64,000 nt of DNA from a bacterium BMS3Abin02 (lineage in GTDB: Bacteria > Actinomycetota > Acidimicrobiia > Spongiisociales > UBA4744): the NCBI GenBank assembly GCA_002897675.1, contig BDSU01000022.1, positions 118,886 to 182,885 on the forward strand. Reading direction: 5' to 3'. The notes beneath the pieces are model-generated. The model saw only the letters and a list, made by a program, of their open reading frames with translations, had not been told where the DNA came from and made no database searches. Numbering within the stretch: position 1 is the stretch's first letter; each line of letters starts with the position of its first letter. The position numbers were made by a program, and so were the translations under genes. This document shows positions 7,659 to 16,270 of this stretch, piece after piece.

Positions 7659-9806
7659 CTACTGCTGCCGACCGGAAGCCTGCTGCCTGCTCAGAGGAAG
7701 GTAGGCGTACGTTGCGTACTCCTTGACCATACGGTCTGACGAGAAGGCGACGAGCGTCGAACGCATGGCCTCTCGCATCATGGCGACCCAGGCGTGAGGA
7801 ATCCCGTCGTCTTGCCGGTCGTAGTACTTGGGGACGACTTCGTCCTGCAGGGTCCGGTACAGGGCGATGGCGTCTTCGTTGTCCTGGGCGGCGTGATCGC
7901 CGTTGCCCCATTCGAGGCCGAATGCCCAACCGTTCTTTCCGTTGTGTCCCTCCAACCACCAGCCGTCGAGGATGGAGAGGTTCAGCCCTCCGTTGATCGC
8001 TGCTTTCATTCCAGACGTGCCGGAGGCCTCCAGAGGCGGTCGGGGGTTGTTCAACCAGACGTCGACTCCTTGAACGAGGAATCCGGCCATGCGCATGTCG
8101 TAGTTCTCGAGGAAGTGCACATGGCCACCCAGTTCGGGAGTTCGCGACAGTTCGACTATGCGGCGAATCAGTCCCTGACCGTTCTGGTCGGCAGGGTGTG
8201 CCTTGCCGGCGATGAGGATCTGTACCGGCCGGTCGGGGTTCGTGAGGATCGCCTGAAGCCAGGGCATGTTGTGGAATAGCAGCAGGGCTCGCTTGTATGT
8301 TGCGAATCTGCGGGCGAAGCCGATGGTGAGGCGGTCGGGAGAGAGGATGTTTGCGATGGCTCGCAAGGCGTCCGGGGATGCTCCCTGCCGTGCTTGTTGC
8401 TGCAGGATCCTGCCTCGAGCGAATCGAGAGAGCTGACGCTTCTCACTCGTGTGGATCTCCCACAGTCTTTGGTCGGAGATCTCGTCGAGTCTGGCGATCG
8501 CCGATGGGTCGTCGATCAATGTGCGATGCCACTGTGGGCCGAAGATCTCGCCGAGGAGTCGTTGGTACCCGCGACCGAGCCACGTGCTCGGGTGGATTCC
8601 GTTGGTGACGGCTGTGGCGGTGCCGGGCAGGAGGTGAGCCCAATCGCGCGAAACGATCTCCGCATGGCGACGGCTCACCCCGTTGACGAACGAGGCGAAA
8701 CGTATCGCAAGAGCCGTCATGTTGAAATGCTGCTCGTCGTCCTCATGGGCGGCGCCCATGCCTGCGAGCTGTCCCATGTGGATGGACAGGCGTCGGGGCA
8801 TGTTGCTCAGGTACTTCTCGACCAGTGGGAAGTCGAAGACTTCGTTTCCCGCTGGTACCGGCGTGTGAAGGGTGAAAGACGTCGTCGCCTTGACCTGCTG
8901 CTGAGCCTGTTCGGTCGTGCTGCCACCGGTAATGAGGCGGGCCGTTCGTTCGAGGAGGCTGAGGGCGGCGTGACCCTCGTTTACATGCCATGTGGTCGGT
9001 TCGATTCCTAGTGCGGCCAATGCTCGCACGGAGCCGATGCCCAGGATGTACTCCTGCACAAACCGCATCTCGCGACCCCGAATGTACAGCGTATGGGTGA
9101 TCGGTCGATCCGCATCGTCGTTCTCTTGCAGGTCGGTGTCGAGCAACAGGATCGGTACACGGCCGACCTGAACCTTCCACACGCCGACCTTGACCAGCCG
9201 TCCAGGTAGTTCGACATCGATCTTGAGCCGGCCGCCGGTGGGTCCGGCGACCTGCTGGGTGGGCAGTCGCACCGGGTCTACCACCGGGTAGGTGTGCTGC
9301 TGGTCTCCGACGGCGTCGACTTCCTGACGGAAGTAGCCTCGCCGGTACAGGAGGCCGGTGGCTACGAGCGGAATACCGAGATCGGAGGCCGATTTCGTGT
9401 GGTCACCCGCCAGCACGCCGAGCCCGCCCGAGTACGTGGGCAGCAGGTTGTCGACTCCGTATTCGGCACAAAGGTAGGCAATCGGTCCCGCCTCGCCAGG
9501 TTCCGTCTGGGCCCACCATGTGTCCTCCGAGTGCATGTACGCATCGAAACGCCGGATCATCTCTTCGTAGAGTTCCTGGAAGTCACCGCTGTCCTCCAGG
9601 GTTCGCCATGTGGGGCGATCGACGGCCGCGAGAAGCTCGATCGGGTTCCGGTAGCGAGTCCATAGATCCGCATCGATCATCCACCAGAGGTGGCTGCCAC
9701 CCGACCAGGTCCACCACATGTTGTACGCGAGGTCATAGAGCCGGGAGAATGCCCCCGGCAGCGGCAGTTCACCATCGGGCAGCACGGGGATTTGTACGTT
9801 TGTCAC
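7659..9806 (-). CDS. glgP: Alpha-glucan (glycogen) phosphorylase, DUF3417 type, 715 aa
   Basis: This enzyme releases glucose-1-phosphate from glycogen or maltodextrin using PLP. The N-terminal DUF3417 segment ([16 protein letters not shown]) marks the short GlgP class of actinobacteria and cyanobacteria. [21 protein letters not shown] and [14 protein letters not shown] follow. The C-terminal half has [33 protein letters not shown] and the PLP loop [10 protein letters not shown] (lysine near residue 601). The last residues ([10 protein letters not shown]) are encoded by sequence resembling the degenerate intergenic repeats, so the C-terminus may have been altered by a repeat. The gene is monocistronic, with a start near 9806. 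Its product would feed phosphoglucomutase and the nearby phosphofructokinases. Confidence 0.92.
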   Translation of the reverse strand: MTNVQIPVLPDGELPLPGAFSRLYDLAYNMWWTWSGGSHLWWMIDADLWTRYRNPIELLAAVDRPTWRTLEDSGDFQELYEEMIRRFDAYMHSEDTWWAQTEPGEAGPIAYLCAEYGVDNLLPTYSGGLGVLAGDHTKSASDLGIPLVATGLLYRRGYFRQEVDAVGDQQHTYPVVDPVRLPTQQVAGPTGGRLKIDVELPGRLVKVGVWKVQVGRVPILLLDTDLQENDDADRPITHTLYIRGREMRFVQEYILGIGSVRALAALGIEPTTWHVNEGHAALSLLERTARLITGGSTTEQAQQQVKATTSFTLHTPVPAGNEVFDFPLVEKYLSNMPRRLSIHMGQLAGMGAAHEDDEQHFNMTALAIRFASFVNGVSRRHAEIVSRDWAHLLPGTATAVTNGIHPSTWLGRGYQRLLGEIFGPQWHRTLIDDPSAIARLDEISDQRLWEIHTSEKRQLSRFARGRILQQQARQGASPDALRAIANILSPDRLTIGFARRFATYKRALLLFHNMPWLQAILTNPDRPVQILIAGKAHPADQNGQGLIRRIVELSRTPELGGHVHFLENYDMRMAGFLVQGVDVWLNNPRPPLEASGTSGMKAAINGGLNLSILDGWWLEGHNGKNGWAFGLEWGNGDHAAQDNEDAIALYRTLQDEVVPKYYDRQDDGIPHAWVAMMREAMRSTLVAFSSDRMVKEYATYAYLPLSRQQASGRQQ

Positions 9807-10237
9807 AGCCCCGAGAGGATAGTCGTCCGAGGCGCCGCAGTCAGGAAGTCCGGGGGATGATGCACCGTACGCGTTTCGGAGTCGACAAAGGGACCCGTGG
9901 CCGGGTCTCGACGTCGGTTGAATCCGGCGCGATTCGGCAGGTTTCGCCGGCTGCTGTCACCTCTTCTCGTCTGCTCTCGAGCCGGTCGCCGTCGTCTTCG
10001 AGGACCGTGACGTCGGAGTGGGGGACGGGGGCGGTCCCGGCAACGGACGCGTCGACGATGCCGGCTGATCGACGCGAGATGTTTGCGTTTGAACCCCGAC
10101 CCGCCCCGCGGTTTCACATCGATGCACGCCCCGATGTGAAATGCGAAGAACGAGAAGAAGCGAGCCACCGATCCAACCACCGGCATCGCCCGGCAGAGGG
10201 CGGGGCAGGTGTACTGTGCCCCGAAACAGGAGGTCGG
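9807..10237. other. 431-bp divergent intergenic region between glgP and the aldolase gene
   Basis: No convincing gene was found here. Long open frames on both strands have the composition of shadow frames and no recognisable motif. The only distinct structure is the perfect inverted repeat at 10112-10141. AAACAGGAGG just before 10238 is a strong ribosome site for the aldolase gene. Confidence 0.5.
10112..10141. promoter_or_regulatory. Perfect 10-bp inverted repeat upstream of the threonine-aldolase-like gene
   Basis: TTTCACATCG (10112-10121) and CGATGTGAAA (10132-10141) are exact reverse complements separated by 10 nt. The site is about 97 nt before the gene start in a divergent intergenic region, so it could be a repressor operator or an mRNA leader hairpin. 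The arm is AT-richer than its surroundings. Confidence 0.5.
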
Positions 10238-11287
10238 ATGGCGTTTGCAGATGGCACCGCGGATTTTCGGTCCGATACGGTGACCAGGCCAACGGCGGAG
10301 ATGCGCCGTGCGATGGCCGAGGCCGAAGTCGGAGACGACGTCTACGGAGAAGATCCAACCGTGAATGCGCTCGAGCAGGAGGCCGCCGCCGCCGTCGGAA
10401 AAGCGGCAGCGGTCTTCACCCCGACGGGCAGTATGGCCAATCAGTTGGCTCTGAACACACTCGTCCGGCCAGGAGACGAGGCTCTTTGCGCAGCGTGCGC
10501 GCACGTACGCCAGTATGAAGTCGGTGCCGCCGCGGCCATCTCGGGTGTTCAGTTCAGGACGGTGGACTCGCGCGACGGGAGCATCCTGCCCGAGGATGTC
10601 GAGGTCGCCGTTGCGGGCGCCGGCTATCACCTGCCACGCGTGAGCCTCCTCGTCTGGGAGAACCCGCTGACATCGACGGGGGGCACCGTCATTGCACTCG
10701 AAATGATGCGAGCGACCACTGCGGCGGCGAGACGTCTCGCCATCCCCGTGTATCTGGACGGGGCGAGGATCTTCAACGCTGCGCTGGCGCTCGGTGTGGA
10801 AGCCGCAACGATTGCCGCCGAGGCCGATACGGTGATGTTCTGCTTCTCCAAGGGGCTCGGCGCTCCCATCGGGTCGGTGCTCTGCGGCTCCGAAGACCTC
10901 ATTGCAGAGGCGAGGTTTCGCCGCAAGCGCCTGGGAGGCGGCATGCGACAGGTCGGGGTCGTCGCAGCCGCAGCCCGCATCGCGTTACGCGACCGGGACC
11001 ATCTCGAGGCCGATCACAGGCTGGCTCGCCGCCTGGGTGAGGAGATTGCGAAGCGGTTTCCCTCCTCGGTGAGGATGGAACAGGTTCAGACCAACATGGT
11101 GATCGTCGACAGTGCCGGCTTCCCGTTCGATGTCGACGCACTGATGGACGGTCTTGCCGCCGCGGGCGTCCTGGTGGGAGAGATGTCCCCGGGGATCTTG
11201 CGTTTTGCGACACATCGCGATGTGGACGATCGGGACGTCGACAGGGTGCTCGAGGTGCTTGAGACTTTGGCTGCGGGGTCCGGGTAA
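10238..11287 (+). CDS. Low-specificity threonine aldolase-like PLP enzyme, 349 aa
   Basis: The fold is that of fold-type I aldolases that split L-threonine or allo-threonine to glycine and acetaldehyde. Motifs are [48 protein letters not shown] (H89), DGARIFNAA (174-182), the PLP lysine in [12 protein letters not shown] (K205) and GGGMRQVGV. Compared with well-known LtaE proteins, the usual ENTH...GG segment reads ENPLTSTGG here (residues 141-149), so a histidine associated with the active site is missing. Substrate choice may therefore differ (another beta-hydroxy amino acid). The start at ATG 10238 is supported by AGGAGG. Confidence 0.8.
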   Translation: MAFADGTADFRSDTVTRPTAEMRRAMAEAEVGDDVYGEDPTVNALEQEAAAAVGKAAAVFTPTGSMANQLALNTLVRPGDEALCAACAHVRQYEVGAAAAISGVQFRTVDSRDGSILPEDVEVAVAGAGYHLPRVSLLVWENPLTSTGGTVIALEMMRATTAAARRLAIPVYLDGARIFNAALALGVEAATIAAEADTVMFCFSKGLGAPIGSVLCGSEDLIAEARFRRKRLGGGMRQVGVVAAAARIALRDRDHLEADHRLARRLGEEIAKRFPSSVRMEQVQTNMVIVDSAGFPFDVDALMDGLAAAGVLVGEMSPGILRFATHRDVDDRDVDRVLEVLETLAAGSG

Positions 11288-11318
11288 CCGGAGTCCGTGC
11301 TGTCAGGTCTGAATCCCC

Positions 11319-12245
11319 GTGCGTTTCGCGATTCTCTTTCCGGGACAAGGCAGTCAGTGCGTCGGCATGGGTGCCGACCTGTTCGACGCGCGCCCTGACC
11401 TGCTGGGAGATGCCGCCGACGAGATCCTCGGGTGGTCGCTGAGAGATGTGTGTCTGAAGGGCCCGGAAGACGTCCTGACGAGAACCGATCGCGCTCAGGC
11501 GGCCCTGTTCGCTCTCGGCTACGCGGCGTGGGCCGAATTGTCCACCTGCCTCGACGTCACACCCGTGGCTGCTGCAGGGCACTCCCTGGGCGAATACGCG
11601 GCGCTCACGGCCGCAGGTGTGTTCGACTACCGAACCGCTCTCCGCCTCGTCTCGATTCGTGGAGAGGCGATGGCTGCGGCAGCCGATCGGGAGCCGTCCG
11701 GAATGGCTGCGCTGATCGGTGTGGACGAAGAGGAGGCCGATGCCATCAGTGCAGGCCGAAGAGCCGACGGGGGCCGGATGTGGGTCGCGAACATCAACGC
11801 TCCTGGCCAGATCGTCGTGGCAGGGGGCAGGGCCGACATCGACTGGATCGTCGCGAGGGGACGGGACCTCGGTGTACGACGTGTCATACCGCTCAATGTC
11901 GCCGGTGCGTTCCACTCGCCGTTCATGGCCACTGCCGCCTCCGAAGTGGCAACGGCATTGCGAGACATCGCGGTGGGACCGTTCTCGTTCCCGGTGTACG
12001 CAAATGTCACGGGACGCCCCTACCCTGAGGGCCAGGTCGCCGATCTGCTTGAACGCCAGATCGTCGAGCCGGTGCGATTTGCCGAAGCACTCGTGAACAT
12101 GAACGTGGATGCCTTCGTTCATGTTGGACCGGGCGACGTAACCGCCGGCATGGCCAGAAAGACGGTGAAAGACGCCGCCGTGATGGTTGCCGGGGATACG
12201 ACGAGCCTTGCAGCGATCGCAGAACGATTGAACGAGGAGCGATGA
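11319..12245 (+). CDS. fabD: Malonyl-CoA:ACP transacylase FabD, 308 aa
   Basis: FabD loads malonyl groups onto acyl carrier protein for type II fatty acid synthesis. The protein opens LFPGQGSQCVGMG, has the catalytic serine in AAGHSLGEYAAL (S89), and has the catalytic histidine in VAGAFHSPFM (near residue 197). QIVEPVRFAEAL and HVGPGDV near the end are also typical. It starts at GTG 11319 and ends in an ATGA overlap with fabH. It is the first gene of a five-gene fab operon; plsX, often next to fabD/fabH elsewhere, is not present. Confidence 0.95.
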   Translation: MRFAILFPGQGSQCVGMGADLFDARPDLLGDAADEILGWSLRDVCLKGPEDVLTRTDRAQAALFALGYAAWAELSTCLDVTPVAAAGHSLGEYAALTAAGVFDYRTALRLVSIRGEAMAAAADREPSGMAALIGVDEEEADAISAGRRADGGRMWVANINAPGQIVVAGGRADIDWIVARGRDLGVRRVIPLNVAGAFHSPFMATAASEVATALRDIAVGPFSFPVYANVTGRPYPEGQVADLLERQIVEPVRFAEALVNMNVDAFVHVGPGDVTAGMARKTVKDAAVMVAGDTTSLAAIAERLNEER

Positions 12246-13327
12246 CGAACGCCACGATCACCGGATGGGGAAGGTGTGCCCCTCCGACCATCCTTTCCAA
12301 CGAAGATCTCGAAAAGCTCACCGACACGTCCGATGAGTGGGTCATGACCCGTACGGGTATCAAAGAGCGCAGGATCTCGCATGTGGCGACTTCCGACCTG
12401 GCGGCGGTGGCCTCGTTTCGCGCTCTCGCTGCGGCAGGCTTGGAGCCGGCAGATCTGGACCTCATCATCATGGCCACGTGCACGGGCGATTCGGTCATTC
12501 CCAGCTCTGCAACCCTGCTCCAGGCGAAGCTCGGGGCCGTCAACGCCGCGTCGTTCGACATGAATGCGGCGTGCTCGGGTTGGATCTACGGTCTCGATGT
12601 GGCCACGCAGATGATCCGGGGGGGAGGGCATCGCCGAGTGCTGCTCGTTGCCGCCGAGCGTATGTCTTACTACCTCGACTTCACGAATCGCAACACGGCC
12701 GTTCTCTTCGGTGACGGGGCAGGTGCCGTCATCCTGGAGCCCACCGAAGGTTCCGACGGCGTCCAGTCGGTGACCATCGGTTCGGACGGCGAGGCCGCAG
12801 GGCTGCTCTGCGTCCGAAACGCCGGGACATCGAGCGATCGCTACCAAAGTCCGGACAGGTCCACCTACGGAGTCGTGATGGACGGTCCGGAGGTATTCAA
12901 GCGAGCCGTCAAAGCCATGGGTGCCGCCGCAATCAAGGTCGTGGAGGAGGCAGGCCTTCATCTGGACGAGGTCGACCTTCTCATCCCTCATCAGGCGAAC
13001 ATTCGGATCATCGACGCCACCGCCCGTCGCCTGAAACTCAAGCCCGGCCAGGTGTTCGTGAACATCCAGCGCTACGGCAACACATCCGCTGCGACGATTC
13101 CGATGGCGTTGACCGAGGCACTCGAGGAGGGCAAGGTCCATCCGGCAGACAACCTGGTGTTTGCGGCCTTCGGTGCCGGATTGACCTGGGCGGCAGCTGT
13201 CGTCCGATGGGGCGAACGTACGACGCCGCTCGGAACGAGCGACGCGGAGCTACCCGCGACCGACACAGATGCCTTCTCCCTATTGGAGGGAAACGTGCGG
13301 TTCTTCGGAAGTGAGGTTCGATCGTGA
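12242..13327 (+). CDS. fabH: 3-oxoacyl-ACP synthase III (KAS III, FabH), 361 aa
   Basis: FabH starts fatty acid chains by condensing an acyl-CoA with malonyl-ACP. The Cys-His-Asn triad is present: MNAACSGW (C111), LIPHQAN (H250) and YGNTSAAT (N280). DEWVMTRTGIKERR near the N-terminus is the usual FabH signature. After the normal end of the fold (GLTWAAAVVRWG) the protein carries about 35 extra residues rich in T, D and S, an unusual tail of unknown role. It overlaps fabD and fabG by 4 nt each. Confidence 0.95.
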   Translation: MTNATITGWGRCAPPTILSNEDLEKLTDTSDEWVMTRTGIKERRISHVATSDLAAVASFRALAAAGLEPADLDLIIMATCTGDSVIPSSATLLQAKLGAVNAASFDMNAACSGWIYGLDVATQMIRGGGHRRVLLVAAERMSYYLDFTNRNTAVLFGDGAGAVILEPTEGSDGVQSVTIGSDGEAAGLLCVRNAGTSSDRYQSPDRSTYGVVMDGPEVFKRAVKAMGAAAIKVVEEAGLHLDEVDLLIPHQANIRIIDATARRLKLKPGQVFVNIQRYGNTSAATIPMALTEALEEGKVHPADNLVFAAFGAGLTWAAAVVRWGERTTPLGTSDAELPATDTDAFSLLEGNVRFFGSEVRS

Positions 13328-14058
13328 GCAGGGTCGCGTTGGTCACCGGCGGGTCTCGTGGTATCGGCCGTGCCATCGCCCTGTTGCTTGCCGAGCACGG
13401 ACATCATGTTGCGGTCAACTACTCCAAGGGTGTCGAGGCTGCAGAAGCTGTCGTCGATTCCATCATCGAGCATGGTGGTGAAGCAATCGCGGTGCAGGCG
13501 GATGTGGGGTCTGCCGACGCCGTCACTTGGATGTTCCAGCGCGTCGGCGATCGGCTGGGCCCGGTCGACGTGCTCGTGAACAACGCCGGCATCACGCGTG
13601 ATTCATTGCTGTTGAGGATGAACGCCGACACATGGGATGAGGTCATCCGAACCAACCTCACCTCGGTTTATCTGTGCACCAAGCAGGCCCTGCGCTCGAT
13701 GGTGCGAGCGCGATGGGGCCGCATCATCACGATCGGCTCGGTAGCCGGTCTCGCAGGGAACCCGGGCCAGGCAAACTACGCGGCCACGAAGGCAGCGATC
13801 ATCGGGTTCACGAAGTCTGTTGCCAAAGAAGTCGGGTCCAGGGGGATCACGGCCAACGTGGTCGCTCCGGGATTCGTGGAGACGGACTTGACCGCCGATC
13901 TCTCGAATGAGATGAAAGAGGCTGCAGCAGCTTCGATCGCTCTCAGGAGATGGGGAACTCCGGCAGAGATCGCATCCGCGGTCCGCTATCTTGCATCGGA
14001 CGAAGCTTCGTACATCTCGGGTCACGTACTCGTTGTGGACGGAGGATTGGCTCTATGA
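13324..14058 (+). CDS. fabG: 3-oxoacyl-ACP reductase FabG, 244 aa
   Basis: FabG is the NADPH-dependent reductase of the elongation cycle, a classical short-chain dehydrogenase. TGGSRGIG at residues 8-15 binds the cofactor, NNAG is at 86-89, and the catalytic residues are S139, Y152 and K156 (NYAATKAAIIGFTK). PGFVETDLT follows. The start is GTG 13324, overlapping the fabH stop. Its place between fabH and acpP makes the fatty-acid role firm, unlike the other short-chain dehydrogenase at 25.5 kb. Confidence 0.95.
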   Translation: MSRVALVTGGSRGIGRAIALLLAEHGHHVAVNYSKGVEAAEAVVDSIIEHGGEAIAVQADVGSADAVTWMFQRVGDRLGPVDVLVNNAGITRDSLLLRMNADTWDEVIRTNLTSVYLCTKQALRSMVRARWGRIITIGSVAGLAGNPGQANYAATKAAIIGFTKSVAKEVGSRGITANVVAPGFVETDLTADLSNEMKEAAAASIALRRWGTPAEIASAVRYLASDEASYISGHVLVVDGGLAL

Positions 14059-14070
14059 CAGGGAGGAAGA

Positions 14071-14319
14071 ATGATGGATCGAGCGGAGATCGAGAGCAGG
14101 CTCAAGAACCTTCTCGTTTCGGAACTGGGACTCGACGAGACGAAGATCACGCCGGAGGCGAGCTTCGAGACTGATCTCGAAGTCGACTCGCTCGGCGTCG
14201 TCGAGTTGCTGATGGCCCTCGAAGACGAGTTCGGGGTCACGATTCCCGACGAGGAAGCCGAAGGCATCGGAACGGTGAGCCAGGCCGTGGACGTGGTCGT
14301 CGCCAAGCTCGAGGCTTGA
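14071..14319 (+). CDS. acpP: Acyl carrier protein, 82 aa
   Basis: This is a small acidic four-helix carrier protein. The 4'-phosphopantetheine attachment serine is in LEVDSLGVVELLMALE (S40), with the usual hydrophobic helix II after it and EFGVTIPDEEAE. Two ATGs stand in tandem (14071 and 14074) behind GGGAGGAAG, so either may be used. The gene lies 12 nt after fabG and overlaps the fabF start. Confidence 0.95.
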   Translation: MMDRAEIESRLKNLLVSELGLDETKITPEASFETDLEVDSLGVVELLMALEDEFGVTIPDEEAEGIGTVSQAVDVVVAKLEA

Positions 14320-15572
14320 TCGACGTGCGCGGTCGTGACCGGCGGGTCGTCGTTACCGGGCTGGGAATCATCAGTCCCATTGGGAATACCGTTGAGGACT
14401 ACTGGAGTGCACTGCTCTCCGGAACGTCAGGCGTCGGACCGATCACGCTGTTTGATGCTTCGCAGTTACCTGTCCGATTCGCAGGCGAAGTCAAGAACTT
14501 CGACCCCGAGGACTACATGAACCGGCGGACCGCCCGCCGCATGGATCGATTCGATCAGCTTTTCTACGCGGCAACCACCCAGGCCCTCCAGGACGCGGGA
14601 ATCGACTACTCCGATGACCCTGATGCCGGAGCCCGGGCGGGCGTAGTGGTCGGATCGGGCATCGGAGGCCTGATGTCGATGCAGGAAGGCATGGACACGA
14701 TACGGACTCAGGGTGCTGCACGGATCTCGCCCTACCAGGTGACGAGAATGATCCCGAACATGGCCGCGGGAGACGTGTCGATCGGATTCGGCTTGCTGGG
14801 TCCCGTGACGTGCACCGTGACTGCTTGTGCCGCGTCCACAAACGCGATCGGTGACGCGGCCGAGATCATTCGGAGAGGCGCCGCCGACGTGATGGTGTCC
14901 GGTGGCGGTGAAGCTTCGATCTGCGAGTTCGGAATTGCTGCCTTCGCCCAGGCAAGGGCGATAAGCACCCGCAACGAAGATCCGCAAGGAGCGTGTCGTC
15001 CGTTCGATGCGACTCGCGACGGATTCGTGATGGCCGAAGGGGCAGGCACGCTCATTCTCGAAGAACGTGAGCATGCGCTGGCACGTGGAGCGCAGATCTA
15101 TGCGGAGCTGCTCGGCTACGGGATGTCCTCGGACGCCTACCACATCACGCTGCCCCGCCCTGGCGGGGTCGGAGCAGCCCGTGCGATGCAGGCGGCCCTG
15201 AACGACGCCGAACTCGAGCCATCACAGGTCGGCTACGTCAACGCCCACGGCACTTCGACGCCGGCGAACGACGTGACCGAGACGGCAGCGATCAAGCTCG
15301 TCTTCGGCGATTACGCTGCACGGCTCCCGATCTCGTCGACGAAGTCGATGACAGGACATCTTCTCGGCGGTGCGGGTGCGGTTGAGGCCATCGCCGGCAT
15401 CCTTGCCATGCGTGATGGTGTGCTTCCGCCGACGATCAATTACCGCTATCCCGACCCCGAATGCGATCTCGACTACATACCGAACGAACCCAGAGAGCAG
15501 GACATCCGTGTTGTCATGAGCAACTCGTTCGGGTTCGGTGGGCACAACGCGGTACTGATCTTCGGGAAGTAG
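14316..15572 (+). CDS. fabF: 3-oxoacyl-ACP synthase II (KAS II, FabF), 418 aa
   Basis: FabF is the chain-extending condensing enzyme. The Cys-His-His triad is C171 (VTACAASTNAIGDA), H311 (NAHGTSTPANDV) and H348 (KSMTGHLLGGAG). The protein begins VVVTGLGIISPIGNT and ends SNSFGFGGHNAVLIF, as expected. TTG 14316 overlaps the acpP stop (TTGA); GTG 14325 is an alternative start. It is the last gene of the fab operon. Confidence 0.95.
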   Translation: MIDVRGRDRRVVVTGLGIISPIGNTVEDYWSALLSGTSGVGPITLFDASQLPVRFAGEVKNFDPEDYMNRRTARRMDRFDQLFYAATTQALQDAGIDYSDDPDAGARAGVVVGSGIGGLMSMQEGMDTIRTQGAARISPYQVTRMIPNMAAGDVSIGFGLLGPVTCTVTACAASTNAIGDAAEIIRRGAADVMVSGGGEASICEFGIAAFAQARAISTRNEDPQGACRPFDATRDGFVMAEGAGTLILEEREHALARGAQIYAELLGYGMSSDAYHITLPRPGGVGAARAMQAALNDAELEPSQVGYVNAHGTSTPANDVTETAAIKLVFGDYAARLPISSTKSMTGHLLGGAGAVEAIAGILAMRDGVLPPTINYRYPDPECDLDYIPNEPREQDIRVVMSNSFGFGGHNAVLIFGK

Positions 15573-15585
15573 GCGTGCCGGTGGG

Positions 15586-15645
15586 GAGACACGTATCTCG
15601 TGTTTCGTACTTCGTATCACGACCGTGAGACGATGCAAGATCCCG
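15586..15645 (-). repeat. Dispersed intergenic repeat, family i, copy D (inverted)
   Basis: The reverse complement reads TGATACGAAGTACGAAACAC then GAGATACGTGTC, closely matching the copies at 42.9 and 18.5 kb. It lies between fabF and the Nudix gene. Confidence 0.6.
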
Positions 15646-15698
15646 GGGCGATGCGTCCCATCGGCTGCTCTGCCCGGCGGGTTCTTGGTGCTCGGAAG

Positions 15699-15704
15699 TA
15701 GCCT
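15699..15704 (+). promoter_or_regulatory. -10 box for leaderless transcription of the Nudix gene
   Basis: TAGCCT ends 6 nt before GTG 15711, with no ribosome site between. Confidence 0.4.
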
Positions 15705-15710
15705 GACGAC

Positions 15711-16211
15711 GTGAAGTGGTCCGGCGAGTTCGTCTTTTGTCCCCGGTGCGGGACGCGTCTCGGTCGGCGCATGGTCGACGGACGTGATCGGGCCGTGTGC
15801 CCGGCGTGCTCCTATGTGCACTTCCGCAACCCTGCCGTCGGGGCGGCAGCGATCGTCCGTGACGAACATGGGCGTGTGCTGCTCGTGCGAAGGGCCCTTG
15901 GGCGTCTCAAGGGCCTCTGGTCGGTACCGGCGGGATTCGTCGAATACGGCGAGGACGTCAGAGACGCAGCAGCGAGGGAGCTGTTCGAAGAAACAGGGCT
16001 CGAGGCGAGGATCGGATCGGTCGCGTTCGTGGCCTCCGATTTTCACGATCCTGCGAAGCCGACCGTGGGGGTGTGGTTCCATGCGACGGTCACCGGCGGC
16101 CGCCTGCAGGCAGGCGACGACGCATCGGAGGTCCGGTACTTCCCTCTCGATCATCTGCCCCCACTTGCATTTGAGACGGATCGAGGACTCTTCGCGAACC
16201 TCGCGAAGTGA
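15711..16211 (+). CDS. Nudix hydrolase with N-terminal zinc ribbon, 166 aa
   Basis: The Nudix box spans residues 75-97 (GFVEYGEDVRDAAARELFEE then TGL) and keeps the REUxEE core that binds the metal ions. Two CxxC pairs (C10/C13 and C30/C33) form a zinc ribbon at the N-terminus, as in NADH pyrophosphatase-like and related Nudix proteins. The expected reaction is hydrolysis of a nucleoside diphosphate linked to another moiety. The specific substrate is not predictable; the NudC SQPWPFPxS motif is absent. Confidence 0.88.
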   Translation: MKWSGEFVFCPRCGTRLGRRMVDGRDRAVCPACSYVHFRNPAVGAAAIVRDEHGRVLLVRRALGRLKGLWSVPAGFVEYGEDVRDAAARELFEETGLEARIGSVAFVASDFHDPAKPTVGVWFHATVTGGRLQAGDDASEVRYFPLDHLPPLAFETDRGLFANLAK

Positions 16212-16270
16212 ACGGACCGGCTGCGTGATCCGGATCGCTCCTGAACAGAACGTCTTGGTACGGTAGGCGC

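Noticed and set aside
10899..12122. Long open frame on the minus strand opposite the aldolase and fabD genes
   Set aside because: It lies antisense to well-supported genes, has no recognisable domain and typical high-GC shadow composition.
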